From assembly GCF_021732705.1 (NCBI RefSeq), contig NZ_JAKFUM010000016.1:196810-260809 (forward strand): 64,000 nt of DNA. Reading direction: 5' to 3'. Source of the DNA: Nevskia sp. (lineage in GTDB: Bacteria; Pseudomonadota; Gammaproteobacteria; Nevskiales; Nevskiaceae). The position numbers and the translations under genes are program-made. Under the pieces are notes generated by a model, which was not told where the DNA came from, ran no database searches, and was given only the letters and a program-made list of their open reading frames with translations. Positions within the stretch are counted from its first letter, which is position 1. Every line of letters starts with the position of its first letter. Positions 40,178 to 49,240 of the stretch are shown here, one piece after another.

Positions 40178-41152
40178 ATGAAAGCCATTGTTTGCCGCGA
40201 ACTCGGCGGCCCCGAGACCCTCGAACTGCGCGACATCACGCTGCCGCCGCCGGCCCCGAACGAGGTCCGCATCCAGGTCGCTGCCGCCGGCGTCAACTTT
40301 CCGGACACCTTGCAGATCGCCGGGAAGTACCAGTTCAAGGCAACGCCGCCGTTCACGCCGGGCGCGGAAGTCTCCGGCGTGATCACCGCCGTTGGCGCGA
40401 AGGTCAGCGCGTTCCAGGTCGGCGACCGGGTCGCCACGCTGATTCCGATCGGCGGCTATGCCGAAGAAGTGAACGCCCACGCCGACGGCGTGCTGAAGCT
40501 GCCGGATTCGTTCGATCTGATCGAAGCCGCCGGCTTCACCCTGGTCTACGGCACGACGATCCATGCGCTGAAGCAGCGCGGACAGCTGAAAGCCGGTGAA
40601 ACGCTGCTGGTGCTGGGCGCTGCCGGCGGTGTCGGCCTGTCGGCGATCCAGATCGGCAAGCTGATGGGCGCGCGGGTGATCGCCGCTGCCTCGTCAGCGG
40701 AAAAGCTGGCGCTGTGCAAGGCGCAAGGTGCGGACGAGGTCATCGACTACACGAAGGAAAGCCTCAAGGAAGCGGTCAAGAAGCTGACGAAGGGCCAGGG
40801 CGCGGACGTGATCTACGATCCGGTCGGCGGTGAACTGGCGCAGGACTGCTTCTCGGCGATCAACTGGAACGGCCGCTATCTGGTGATCGGCTTCGCCGCC
40901 GGCACCATTCCGGAAATCGCGCTCAATCGGCTGTTGCTGAAGGGCGCAGCCGCGCTCGGCGTGTTCTGGGGCGCATTCGTCGTGCGCGAAGCCAAGCTCA
41001 ATGCCGAAAACTTCGCCCAGCTCTTTGCCTGGCATGCCGAAGGCAAGCTGAAGCCGTTCATCTCGAAGCAGTATCCGCTGGCGAATGCGGCGGATGCGAT
41101 GAACGATCTGCTGGCGCGCAAGGTCACCGGCAAGGCGGTGCTGGTGCCGTAG
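40178..41152 (+). CDS. NADPH:quinone oxidoreductase (zinc-free MDR family)
   Basis: Medium-chain dehydrogenase/reductase of 324 residues. It lacks the zinc-ligand cysteines of alcohol dehydrogenases and shows the nucleotide-binding motif LGAAGGVGLSAIQIGKLMGA at about 146-165. The quinone-oxidoreductase segment PFTPGAEVSGVI is near residue 60. It would reduce quinones or enones with NADPH. The ATG at 40178 is 34 bases after the MerC-like gene; cotranscription is possible but no functional link is evident. Confidence 0.87.
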   Translation: MKAIVCRELGGPETLELRDITLPPPAPNEVRIQVAAAGVNFPDTLQIAGKYQFKATPPFTPGAEVSGVITAVGAKVSAFQVGDRVATLIPIGGYAEEVNAHADGVLKLPDSFDLIEAAGFTLVYGTTIHALKQRGQLKAGETLLVLGAAGGVGLSAIQIGKLMGARVIAAASSAEKLALCKAQGADEVIDYTKESLKEAVKKLTKGQGADVIYDPVGGELAQDCFSAINWNGRYLVIGFAAGTIPEIALNRLLLKGAAALGVFWGAFVVREAKLNAENFAQLFAWHAEGKLKPFISKQYPLANAADAMNDLLARKVTGKAVLVP

Positions 41153-41267
41153 TCGGACCGGACGGCTGCGCTCGCGCATCGCGGACCGCAGCCGCACCGA
41201 GCGCAGTCGCGACCACCGCAGGTTCGGTTTCCGCCGATGAGCCCCTGCGGTTGTCGCGTGCGACGCA

Positions 41268-41285
41268 GTCCGGCTGAAACCGGAC
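41268..41285. repeat. GTCCGG / CCGGAC hairpin in an intergenic gap
   Basis: A perfect 6-base inverted repeat around CTGAAA within the 217-base gap between convergent genes. The wider sequence (GTCCGGCTGAAACCGGACCT) resembles the common GTAGGTCCGGTTTCAGCCGG-type dispersed motif of gammaproteobacteria, recalled from experience. It could act as a terminator between the converging genes. Confidence 0.35.
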
Positions 41286-41369
41286 CTACGCGGGCACCGA
41301 CTTCACATCAGGCAGCCAAGTCCTCCGAGACTTGCCAGCGCCGATGCCGAGCCGGGCAGCCGCCATCGT

Positions 41370-42863
41370 TCAATACGCGTTGTCGCCGCGCAGCACCGTG
41401 ACGAAGGTCATGAACAGGATCTTGATGTCGAGCCACAGCGACCAGTTCTCGACGTAGTGGAGGTCCAGTTCGACGCGTCGCCGCAGTTGCTCGACGGTGT
41501 CGGTCGCCCCGCGCGAACCATTCACCTGCGACCAGCCGGTGATGCCCGGCTTCACCCGGTGACGGTGGGCGTAGGTATCGACGATCTCGTGCCCCAGCCG
41601 CTCCTCGGTGCGCATGTTGACCGCATGCGGGCGCGGACCGACCAGCGACATGTCGCCCTGCAGCACATTGATCAGCTGCGGCAGCTCGTCGATCGAGGTC
41701 TTGCGCAGGATGTTGCCGAGCTTGGTGATGCGGGGATCGGAGCGCAGGGTCTGCTGGATCACGCCGGCCGTGGCGCCGGAATTCGGCTCCCAGCGCATCG
41801 TGCGGAACTTGTAGATGAAGAACTCACTGTTGTTCCACGCGTGGCGGCGCTGGCGGAAGAAGATCGGGCCCGGGCTGTCGATCTTGATCAGGATCGCGAC
41901 GATTAGCAGGATCGGCAGCAGCATCAGCGTGATCAGGCTGCCGAGGATCATGTCCTCGGCTTTCTTGATCACCGCATCCCACTTGCGGATCGGGCGATCG
42001 GCCAGCAAGGTCACCGGCAGACCTTCACCAACGTAGTTGATGACCTGGTTCGGCAGCTTCAGTCCGACCGACTCCGGCGCCAGCCCGACCGGCACCGCCA
42101 GCGTCTTCAGGGTATGCACGATCGACAGCACGCGATCATCGGCCGTTGACGGCAAGGCCACGAGAATCCAGTCGATGGTGCGGGTCTTGCCGAGCTCCAG
42201 CAGGTCGGCGATCGTGCCCTTCGGCAGGAACATGCGGCCATCGTTGCGGCTGCCGCGGTCGTCGAACACGCCGAGCAGTTCGATCTTGCCCGGCTGGCTC
42301 TGCAGCAGATGCTTGATCAGGCGATCCGCCAGCGGCCCGGCGCCGACCACGGCGATGGCCTGCGTCAGCACGCCGCGGGTTTCCAGATGCCGCAGATGCC
42401 GCGCCAGCAGCGCGCGCGCCGCCAGCGTGAACACGAAGCTCAGGCCGAGCCAGATCAGCGCCCAGGCGCGCGGCACGTCGTCGAGAATGCGCGAGGCGAA
42501 GCCGACCGCCAGCAGCACGCCGACGAATTTGGTCCACTGCGTCGTGAAGTTGCGCAGCAGTGCCAGATCGCGGCGGCGTTCCGGATCGGTGCCGAAGGCG
42601 CGGTCGTAGAGCACGAACGGGGCGAGAACGGCTGCCGCGAGCGCCTGCTTCTGGTTATCCGCCCAGGTCATCGGGTCGTATGCCACACGCGTGCCGAAGA
42701 AAGTGGCGTACAAGTATTCGGTCAGAAACGGCACCAGCAGCATGATCAGCACGTCCCACACCGGCAACAGATCGCTGGCCAGCGACACGAAGTCGTAGCT
42801 CAGCTTCCGCCGTGAGGACGACGACTCGTGCGGATTCAGTGTTTGGTCAGGCGTTTGAGTCAT
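41370..42863 (-). CDS. Exopolysaccharide-initiating polyprenyl glycosylphosphotransferase (WcaJ-like)
   Basis: Membrane enzyme of 497 residues that loads the first sugar-1-phosphate onto undecaprenyl phosphate. Four N-terminal membrane segments are followed by a CoA-binding-like domain (AVVGAGPLADRL, about 171-182). A further membrane helix leads to the C-terminal catalytic domain with FIYKFRTMR, the KTSIDELPQLINVLQGDMSLVG-type stretch, GPRPH and the KPGITGWSQVNG segment. This domain layout is that of WcaJ/PssY proteins. It is transcribed away from the rest of the locus, with a 642-base gap behind it. Confidence 0.92.
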   Translation of the reverse strand: MTQTPDQTLNPHESSSSRRKLSYDFVSLASDLLPVWDVLIMLLVPFLTEYLYATFFGTRVAYDPMTWADNQKQALAAAVLAPFVLYDRAFGTDPERRRDLALLRNFTTQWTKFVGVLLAVGFASRILDDVPRAWALIWLGLSFVFTLAARALLARHLRHLETRGVLTQAIAVVGAGPLADRLIKHLLQSQPGKIELLGVFDDRGSRNDGRMFLPKGTIADLLELGKTRTIDWILVALPSTADDRVLSIVHTLKTLAVPVGLAPESVGLKLPNQVINYVGEGLPVTLLADRPIRKWDAVIKKAEDMILGSLITLMLLPILLIVAILIKIDSPGPIFFRQRRHAWNNSEFFIYKFRTMRWEPNSGATAGVIQQTLRSDPRITKLGNILRKTSIDELPQLINVLQGDMSLVGPRPHAVNMRTEERLGHEIVDTYAHRHRVKPGITGWSQVNGSRGATDTVEQLRRRVELDLHYVENWSLWLDIKILFMTFVTVLRGDNAY

Positions 42864-43505
42864 GGATGAGGGTCGCAGAGCCGGCAGGAGGCCGGAAACT
42901 TGAACATCGTCGTCAGTGACATCGAGGCAGCCCCGGACATCGCGACAGCCGCCGTCGCGACGGTAACTCGAAACACGCGGGTTGCCCTATGACTTTCCGC
43001 CAGGATCGAGCCGCAGGGCCGATATCTGGCACGGATTCGGCATCGATGGGCGAGGTAGCCAAGGATCATGCCGAGTGTACGTCATCGGATGCTTCACGAA
43101 CACGTAATGGTGCGTTGCGATTCATGAAGTAGGCGTCGCCTTTTGATCGAGGTCTCGATACAACCCGTATTTCGCATCCATTCACCTCTCGGCGGCCAGA
43201 AGAACTTGCCTTGCGGCTTGCACAATAGTCAAAATCTACTGGCACAGAGGAATGTTAGTCTTGCTTAACTGACTGATTAACAAAGGCAAAAGTCGGAAAG
43301 TTTCTGTATTGCACTGCAGCATTCGGAGATGACCTGTCAAGCCCCGACCATGTCGTCACGTTCAATAAAAATGTCTGATCCAACGAAATTCAGGCGCGTT
43401 CCTCGCGGCAAAATTAATTTTATTGGCGCTTAACTGGGATCAATCTCGTCTGGATTGTGTTTTGTTAAAAAGTGTTTACACCCGTACACGAAGACCGCCG
43501 AATCC
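42864..43505. other. Divergent upstream region of about 640 bases, AT-richer in its right half
   Basis: No gene on either strand. The first 250 bases have normal composition; from about 43130 to 43500 the sequence is clearly richer in A and T, typical of a regulatory region. A sigma-54-like site is at 43027-43043. It presumably holds the promoters of both the glycosylphosphotransferase and the GMC oxidoreductase genes. Confidence 0.6.
43027..43043 (+). promoter_or_regulatory. Sigma-54-like -24/-12 sequence
   Basis: TGGCACGGATTCGGCAT matches the sigma-54 consensus in the whole -24 element and in the GC of -12 with the required ten-base spacing; the TT before GC is replaced by CG. It points toward the GMC oxidoreductase gene, but that start is about 460 bases away, so a long leader or another use must be assumed. 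Confidence 0.35.
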
Positions 43506-45074
43506 ATGATCGACGCACGCGACTTGCCCGATAACCAGCGCATGCAGGCCGAAGTTTGCATCGTCGGGGGCGGCGCAGCCGGCATCGCGCTGGCGATTGA
43601 ACTGGTCGCGACCGGCATCGACGTGTTGCTGATCGAATCCGGTGGTGTCGGCAGCAACCGCGAGGCCGATGCCCTGAATGTCGGCACCGTCGTCGACGAA
43701 CGCCTGCATCCGCCGCTGGAGCAGAACCGCCGCCGCCAGTTCGGCGGATCGATCAGCAAGCGCGAGTCGCGCTGCACCGCGTTTACGGCGATCGAGCTGG
43801 AAATGCGGCGCTACGTCCCGGAAAGCGGCTGGCCGCTGACCGGCGACATGCTTGCGCCCTATTACGCGCGCGCCATGCGCCTGTGCGAGAGCGACGAGTC
43901 GGCGCAGACGCAGGAGCGCGACGCCTTGATGGCGCAGTCGCCGCTGGTGCCGGGCTTCCGGCCCGAACACTTCGACAGCGCCTCGATCGACCACTACGGC
44001 CCGCTGGTCGACTTCGGCAAGCGCTACGGCCGCCAGATCGCCGGCGCCACCAATGTCTGCGTGCTGAGCCACGCCACCGTCACCCGAATCCAGCTGAACC
44101 GCGGCGGTACGGCGGTCGAAGGCCTCGTCGTTCGCACCGAAGGCGGCCGGACGATCCAGATCAAGTCACGGCAGTTCGTGCTGGCGGCCGGCACGCTCGA
44201 AAACGCCCGCCTGCTGCTCGCGAGCCGTGATGTGCACCGCAACGGCATCGGCAACGACAACGACAACGTCGGCCGTTATCTCATGTGCCCGCTGCAGGGC
44301 GCGATCGGCACCGTGCAGCTGACCGAGCCGCCGAACGCGATCTGGTATGGCCACGCGCGTGATGCTGGCGGCATTCGCAGTCGTCGCCGGATGACCCTGA
44401 GCGACGACACCCAACGGCGGCTGCAGATCGGCCAGTTCGCGGTGCGCCTGCGCCATCCGACCGTCGACTCGGTGACCGGCAACAAGCTGGGGCTGTCGCA
44501 TCTGCTGCCGCGCCTGATGCCGGGCCGCCAGACCCGGTTCCGCATCGACTGGCAGGCCGAGCAGCAGCCGAATCCGAGCAGCCGCGTGATGCTCGGCAGT
44601 ACCGTCGATGCCACCGGCGTGCCGACGCTGCGCGCGGACTGGAACTGCAATGTCGCGGATTTCAAGACCGTTCGGCGCGGCGTCAACCTGTTCCGCGAAG
44701 CGCTGCGGCGCAGCGGCGCCGGCAGTTTCGATCACGATCCGGCGGCGCTGTCGGCGATGATCACCTGCCATGGCGACCAGGGTAACCATCACGTCGGCAC
44801 GACGCGGATGGGAACCGACCGGCGTTCGTCGGTGGTCGACGCCGATTGCCGCGTGCATGGCGTCGACAACCTGTACGTTGCCGGTGCCTCGGTGTTCCCG
44901 ACCTCCGGTCTGGGCGACCCGATGCTGACCGTGACCGCGCTCAGCATTCGCCTCGGCGAACGCCTGAAGCGGCAGGAACAGCGGGTGGTGACGCTGACGC
45001 CGCGCACCGCCGAAAACTGGACGTCGAACGTGCAGCCGCTGTTCGGCCACAACAGTCAGGTCGCCCGCCGCTGA
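43506..45074 (+). CDS. GMC-family FAD oxidoreductase
   Basis: Flavoprotein of 522 residues of the glucose-methanol-choline type. The N-terminal FAD motif VGGGAAGIALAIEL is at about 18-31. The C-terminal substrate/FAD region contains NHHVGTTRMG and VAGASVFPTSGLGDPMLTV. Such enzymes oxidise alcohols or sugars; members occur inside exopolysaccharide loci, where they may oxidise a sugar residue or lipid-linked intermediate. The ATG at 43506 is preferred over a GTG at 43455 because the conserved region starts shortly after it. No signal peptide is seen, so it acts in the cytoplasm or at the inner membrane. Confidence 0.85.
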   Translation: MIDARDLPDNQRMQAEVCIVGGGAAGIALAIELVATGIDVLLIESGGVGSNREADALNVGTVVDERLHPPLEQNRRRQFGGSISKRESRCTAFTAIELEMRRYVPESGWPLTGDMLAPYYARAMRLCESDESAQTQERDALMAQSPLVPGFRPEHFDSASIDHYGPLVDFGKRYGRQIAGATNVCVLSHATVTRIQLNRGGTAVEGLVVRTEGGRTIQIKSRQFVLAAGTLENARLLLASRDVHRNGIGNDNDNVGRYLMCPLQGAIGTVQLTEPPNAIWYGHARDAGGIRSRRRMTLSDDTQRRLQIGQFAVRLRHPTVDSVTGNKLGLSHLLPRLMPGRQTRFRIDWQAEQQPNPSSRVMLGSTVDATGVPTLRADWNCNVADFKTVRRGVNLFREALRRSGAGSFDHDPAALSAMITCHGDQGNHHVGTTRMGTDRRSSVVDADCRVHGVDNLYVAGASVFPTSGLGDPMLTVTALSIRLGERLKRQEQRVVTLTPRTAENWTSNVQPLFGHNSQVARR

Positions 45075-45081
45075 ACGCCAG

Positions 45082-45108
45082 CCGCCGCGACGATCATCGT
45101 CGCGGCGG
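45082..45108. terminator. Strong hairpin between convergent genes
   Basis: A perfect 12-base inverted repeat (45082-45093 with 45097-45108) with a three-base loop TCA lies directly after the GMC oxidoreductase stop and before the end of the converging TagA/WecG gene. There is no long T-run on the near side; a TTTTT occurs about 15 bases further on. Likely bidirectional. Confidence 0.55.
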
Positions 45109-45159
45109 TTCGATCCGGCGGCATTTTTCGGCCGGCGACCGGGACCGACCCGGGCCGAA

Positions 45160-45912
45160 TCAGCGCGGCAGGGTGCGAGCCGCCGGCCGCAGTTCGATCG
45201 ACACCCGACGCAGCAGGCCGAACACGCGCGGTCCCCGCACCAGATAGCGCTTGGCCAGGCGCCGCGGCGACTGCAACAGGCGGTACAGCCATTCGATGCC
45301 GAGCTTCTGCATCCACACCGGCGCGCGCTTCTCGACGCCGGTCAGGAAATCCACCGACGCGCCGATGCACAGCGCCAGCCCGCGGGCGATGCCGCGCTGC
45401 TTGAGCTGGCGGGCGATGATTTCCTGCTGCGGCGCGCCAACCCCGAGCAGGCAATAGCGGAACGGACTGTTGGCCTCGATGAACGCGAGGCAATCGGCCA
45501 CCGCAAGGGGATTCTTGATGAAGCCCATCGGCGGGTTGTGGTGGGCAAGGCGCTTCAGGCCGTAGATCGAGGCGAGCTTTTCAGCCTGTTCCGGCCGGCC
45601 GCCGATCAGCACCAGCTTGTCGTCCGGCTGGATCACCTTGGCAAACAGCTGCGCGGTCAGGTCGCTGCCGGCACAGACCGGCAGCGACAGCCCCTGCGTG
45701 GCGGACACGATCTTCGCGAGGAAGCGGCTGTCGAGCAGCACGAACGCGGCTTCGTCGTACAGCGCGCGGAACTCGGCGTCCTCGTCGAGACGGATCAGGT
45801 GATCGGCATTCGGCGTGACCACGAAGCCGTAGGAATCGACGCCAAAGCCGGCGGCAGTCTCGACGAAGCGCGGCAGATCGTAATCGTCGAAGCGGATGAC
45901 AGACAGGGACAT
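45160..45912 (-). CDS. WecG/TagA/CpsF-family glycosyltransferase
   Basis: Family 26 glycosyltransferase of 250 residues, which adds the second sugar (typically N-acetylmannosamine-type) onto the lipid-linked first sugar in polymer assembly. The family's TPNADHLIRL segment is at about 33-42, followed by DSRFLAKI and the C-terminal APQQE and GASVDFLTG motifs. The ATG at 45912 starts the conserved sequence; a longer frame upstream lacks it. It is divergent from the EpsL-like gene. A sigma-54-like sequence ends about 30 bases upstream of its start. Confidence 0.88.
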   Translation of the reverse strand: MSLSVIRFDDYDLPRFVETAAGFGVDSYGFVVTPNADHLIRLDEDAEFRALYDEAAFVLLDSRFLAKIVSATQGLSLPVCAGSDLTAQLFAKVIQPDDKLVLIGGRPEQAEKLASIYGLKRLAHHNPPMGFIKNPLAVADCLAFIEANSPFRYCLLGVGAPQQEIIARQLKQRGIARGLALCIGASVDFLTGVEKRAPVWMQKLGIEWLYRLLQSPRRLAKRYLVRGPRVFGLLRRVSIELRPAARTLPR

Positions 45913-45942
45913 GGGAACGCGCGGATGTGGGTGACAGTCGAC

Positions 45943-45959
45943 AGCAACGAGCATACCGG
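45943..45959 (-). promoter_or_regulatory. Sigma-54-like promoter for the TagA/WecG gene
   Basis: Read on the minus strand: CGGTATGCTCGTTGCT, with GG and GC separated by ten bases and a perfect TTGCT at -12. The -24 element is partial. The expected start site falls about 20 bases before the ATG at 45912, which is a natural distance. Confidence 0.4.
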
Positions 45960-46109
45960 GCACGGCTCGGGCCGGCATCGGACAATGCTTCCCGATGCCG
46001 TTTTTATGGCCTAGTACATCCCAATGGCGCCGTGCTGGCCGCGGTTTTTGGTCACAATCGGCCCGCGCCGCGACCCCACCCGGGAAGCACCGCCTCTCAG
46101 GAGACCCCG

Positions 46110-47345
46110 ATGACCCGATCCGATGTGCCCGGCAGCGTTCCGGCCCGGTCGCACCCGCATGGTGCCCCCCGAAATCGCGGCCAACGGCTGCTGATCACGC
46201 TGGCACCGGCGCTGGCCCTGCCCGTCCTCGTCGGCAGCGGCGTTGCCGAGGCCGAGACCACCTTCATTCCGTACGTGTCGTCGACCACCAGCTACGACAC
46301 CAACATCTACCGTGTCACCGATAAGTCGCAGGTCCCGGTGGTTCAGGGCAAGCAGGTCGATGCCGACTTCATCTTCAACAACGCCGTCGGTGTCGATGCC
46401 TCGTACCTCCTCGCCCAGCAACGCTTTTTCGTCAAGGCCGAAGGCAGCCGCTTCAACTACCTGAACATCCCCAGCCTCAATCAGAACGCCTACAACTACG
46501 GCGGTGGGCTCGATTGGACGCTGTTCGGACGGATCAAGGGCACGCTGTCCGGCACCGAGGTCAAGACCCGCGCGTCGTTCGCCGATCGCGACACCACCCG
46601 CCTCAACACGCAGCAGACCACCACGCTCGGCGCCACCACCGCGTTCCTGCTGACCAACGACGTCAACTTCAATGCCGGCTACAACGTCCGGATCCTGCAG
46701 ACCCCGGCGCGCAACGCCCCCACCCTTCGGCTGGACGAGCGAACCTCGAGCGCGGCGATCAACTACATCGGCATCAATCGTCTCAGCGCCGGCATCACCG
46801 GCTCGTACACGACCAGCAACTACCGCGGCACGGCCGAGAACAACCGCTTCAAGCAGTACTCGGGTGGCACCCAGGTGCAGTACGTGGCCAGCGACATCTC
46901 GAACTTCGCGCTGACGCTCGGCTATTCGAAGCGGCAGGGCGCCTCGGGCGTCACCGGCGGCCTGAACTACCGGCGCGAACTGACCGGCAAGACCAGCGCC
47001 AACTTCGCATTCCTGCGCGCGGTGGAATCGTTCGATGCCGGCGACAACTCGATCATCTCCACCGGCGGCAGCGCCGGTCTGGTCTGGGCCGCCACGTCCC
47101 GCATCGAAACGACGCTGAACTATTCCTACACCGACAGCGTGTTCCGCGATGCCACCGCGGCGCCGACCGACTTCACCGGCCGCCGTGACCAGGCGCATGC
47201 GGTCAATCTCGGTGCGGCGTACGAAGCGCGTGACTGGCTGGTGCTCTCGCCGCTGGTGACCTACGCCCGGCGCGATTCGAACGTGCCGATCAGCAACTAC
47301 GACGGCTTTGTCTTTTCGATGCAGGTTCGCGCCCAGTGGAAATAG
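46110..47345 (+). CDS. Outer-membrane beta-barrel protein, EpsL-like
   Basis: Exported protein of 411 residues. A long basic N-terminus and a hydrophobic signal segment (about 28-48, ending VAEAE) precede a series of alternating strands with conserved aromatic ends (for example TTTSYDTNIYR and NYIGINRLSAGITGSYT), ending in the terminal barrel strand VRAQWK. This corresponds to the exopolysaccharide-locus outer-membrane proteins named EpsL. A CAGGAG ribosome-binding site lies eight bases before the ATG at 46110. It may aid secretion or assembly of the polymer at the outer membrane. Confidence 0.78.
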   Translation: MTRSDVPGSVPARSHPHGAPRNRGQRLLITLAPALALPVLVGSGVAEAETTFIPYVSSTTSYDTNIYRVTDKSQVPVVQGKQVDADFIFNNAVGVDASYLLAQQRFFVKAEGSRFNYLNIPSLNQNAYNYGGGLDWTLFGRIKGTLSGTEVKTRASFADRDTTRLNTQQTTTLGATTAFLLTNDVNFNAGYNVRILQTPARNAPTLRLDERTSSAAINYIGINRLSAGITGSYTTSNYRGTAENNRFKQYSGGTQVQYVASDISNFALTLGYSKRQGASGVTGGLNYRRELTGKTSANFAFLRAVESFDAGDNSIISTGGSAGLVWAATSRIETTLNYSYTDSVFRDATAAPTDFTGRRDQAHAVNLGAAYEARDWLVLSPLVTYARRDSNVPISNYDGFVFSMQVRAQWK

Positions 47346-47424
47346 GCGAGGTCTCGCCGCCACGCGTGATCCGCTGCACAGCGCCGATGCCGATCCGCGG
47401 GTTTTGCCGGTTCCGCCGGGTTCG

Positions 47425-47440
47425 TGGAACGGCACCTGCA
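47425..47440 (+). promoter_or_regulatory. Sigma-54-like promoter for the TIGR04325 gene
   Basis: TGGAACGGCACCTGCA matches the sigma-54 consensus at nearly every fixed position, with GG and GC ten bases apart. The predicted start site, near 47452, lies about 30 bases before the ATG at 47482 and supports that start over the ATG at 47440, which overlaps the -12 element. Confidence 0.5.
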
Positions 47441-47481
47441 TGAGATCATTCCGAACCGCGACCCGAAGCACGCCGCACACC

Positions 47482-48336
47482 ATGTTCTCGAACGTTCCTC
47501 CCCCGCTCTGGAAGCGCATCCTGCGCAAGCTGACGGACATCGTCCTGTCGCGCCTGCCCACCGGGCGCTGGTTGGCGCTGATCCCCGGCTTCCAGACCTG
47601 GTTCATTGCCCAGCAGATGAAGCGGCAGGACCACACCGGCCTGCATTCGCGCATCTACGCGACCTACGCCGAAGCGCTGGCCGACATCCCGCCGAGCCGC
47701 AAGGCCGGCTGGGACCTCGAGGAAAGCTCGACCCTCTGGCTCGACAACATCGACCCGGTGCGACCGTCGACCTATCCGGTGTTCTTCTGGATCACCCAGA
47801 CCCTGAAGGCCGGCGAACGCCTCGTCGACCTCGGCGGCTCGATCGGGCTGACCTACTACGGGTTGCGCCGCTACATGACGCTGCCGGAAGGGGCCAGCTG
47901 GACTGTGGTCGAGGTGCCGCAGCTGGCCCGACAGGGCAAGGCCGTGGCCGAGCGCGAGAACGCCGGCAACCTGCATTTTCTCGATGACCTGCGCGCGGCC
48001 CCGCCGTGCACCGTGCTGCTGTCGGCCGGCGCCATGCAATTCATGGAACATTCGGTGCCCGGGCTGATCGAACAACTGGCCGCGAAGCCGCGCTACATCC
48101 TGCTGAACAAGCTGCCGGTGGTGCCGTACGAGGATTGCTGGACCCTGCACAACTATGGCCCCGCGGTCTGTCCGATGCGGCTCTACAACGAGCGCAACTT
48201 CATCGCCTATTTCGAATCCGCCGGCTACCGCCTGCGCGATCGCTGGGCGGTGCAGGATCTCGATGTGCTGATCCCGTTTCACCCGGAGCGCTTCCTGAAG
48301 GAGTTCTCCGGCTTCCTGTTCGAGCTTGCCGAGTGA
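47482..48336 (+). CDS. TIGR04325-family putative methyltransferase
   Basis: Protein of 284 residues with a Rossmann-type methyltransferase fold: the SAM motif VDLGGSIGLTYYGLRRY at about 118-134 and a following WTVVEVPQLA strand where an acidic residue binds the cofactor. Proteins of this family (recognised as TIGR04325) sit in polysaccharide loci and have no established substrate. The next gene, a JmjC/cupin-type oxygenase, starts 10 bases after its stop, so the two are almost certainly cotranscribed. An ATG at 47440 would add 14 residues and is disfavoured by the promoter-like sequence there. Confidence 0.78.
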   Translation: MFSNVPPPLWKRILRKLTDIVLSRLPTGRWLALIPGFQTWFIAQQMKRQDHTGLHSRIYATYAEALADIPPSRKAGWDLEESSTLWLDNIDPVRPSTYPVFFWITQTLKAGERLVDLGGSIGLTYYGLRRYMTLPEGASWTVVEVPQLARQGKAVAERENAGNLHFLDDLRAAPPCTVLLSAGAMQFMEHSVPGLIEQLAAKPRYILLNKLPVVPYEDCWTLHNYGPAVCPMRLYNERNFIAYFESAGYRLRDRWAVQDLDVLIPFHPERFLKEFSGFLFELAE

Positions 48337-48346
48337 GGATTCACCG

Positions 48347-49240
48347 ATGACCGGTCCGGCCCATTCTTCGCTGCTGCACTTCGATGCCGAAGTGTTCCGG
48401 TCGTCGTTCGACCGCAAGCCGTTCGGCTACACCCACGACCTGCACCGCCTCGACCTGTTCTCGTTCGACAACCTGCTGAAGCTGGCCGAACGCTACGTGC
48501 CGACGCAGCCGGACTGGTTCGTCGCCGGCAGCGCGCCGACGCCGGGCACGGAGTTCTATTCGGTCGATCACGGCTACCTCAAGCCGCACGAAGCGATGAT
48601 GCGGCTTGAGCAGGGCGCGCATCGCGTGCTGCTGAAGCGTCTGGAGAACCACGACTCCGCGTTCCGCGATCTGATGGACCTGCTGTTCAAGCAGATCATC
48701 GAACTGAACGGCGGCCTGCACGGCCAGAAGGTCGTCCGCCGCGAATCGGCCGTCTTCATCAGCTCGGGTGCCGCGATCACGCCGTTCCATTTCGACCCGG
48801 AAATCAACTTCTTCGCGCAGATCGAGGGCGAGAAGCGCTATCACGTCTACGCGCCGGTGGCGGTGTCCGAGCCGGAGCTGGAACGCTTTTTCGTCCGCGG
48901 CATGGTCGACATCGCCCAGATCGATCTCGACGGCCGCGATCGCAGCCACGAGCACGTGTTTCCGCTGGTCGCCGGCCTCGGCCTGCATCAGCCGCAGAAC
49001 GCGCCGCACTGGGTCGAAACCGGTGCCAGCCGCTCGATCTCGTATTCGATCGTCTGGGAAACCGACAAGACCCGGGCCGATGGCCGGGTCCGCGCCTGCA
49101 ACCACTACCTGCGGCAGGCCGGGCTGCAGCCGCGGCCGCCGGGCCGCGGCATCGACGCGGCGAAGGCCGCGGCAATGTCGGCGGTGACGCCGGTGCGGAT
49201 GGCGACCGGCAATCTGCTGCGGTCGCTGCGCAGCCGGTGA
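48347..49240 (+). CDS. JmjC/cupin-like Fe(II)/2-oxoglutarate oxygenase
   Basis: Protein of 297 residues with a double-stranded beta-helix. The metal motif HFD is at about 148-150, followed by FFAQIEGEKRYHVYAP, a hallmark of JmjC-like cupins, and a third ligand candidate His in NAPHWVETG near 221. Homologues are hydroxylases of proteins or small molecules. It directly follows the TIGR04325 gene within an exopolysaccharide locus. A GAGG precedes the ATG at 48347. Substrate unknown; modification of a sugar, a sugar-linked group or a locus protein is possible. Confidence 0.75.
   Translation: MTGPAHSSLLHFDAEVFRSSFDRKPFGYTHDLHRLDLFSFDNLLKLAERYVPTQPDWFVAGSAPTPGTEFYSVDHGYLKPHEAMMRLEQGAHRVLLKRLENHDSAFRDLMDLLFKQIIELNGGLHGQKVVRRESAVFISSGAAITPFHFDPEINFFAQIEGEKRYHVYAPVAVSEPELERFFVRGMVDIAQIDLDGRDRSHEHVFPLVAGLGLHQPQNAPHWVETGASRSISYSIVWETDKTRADGRVRACNHYLRQAGLQPRPPGRGIDAAKAAAMSAVTPVRMATGNLLRSLRSR

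Noticed and set aside
36401..40564. 1387-residue open frame on the minus strand
   Set aside because: It runs opposite ssb, the TonB receptor and the MerC-like gene, is rich in Arg, Ala, His and Asp as expected for a GC-rich antisense frame, and has no family resemblance.
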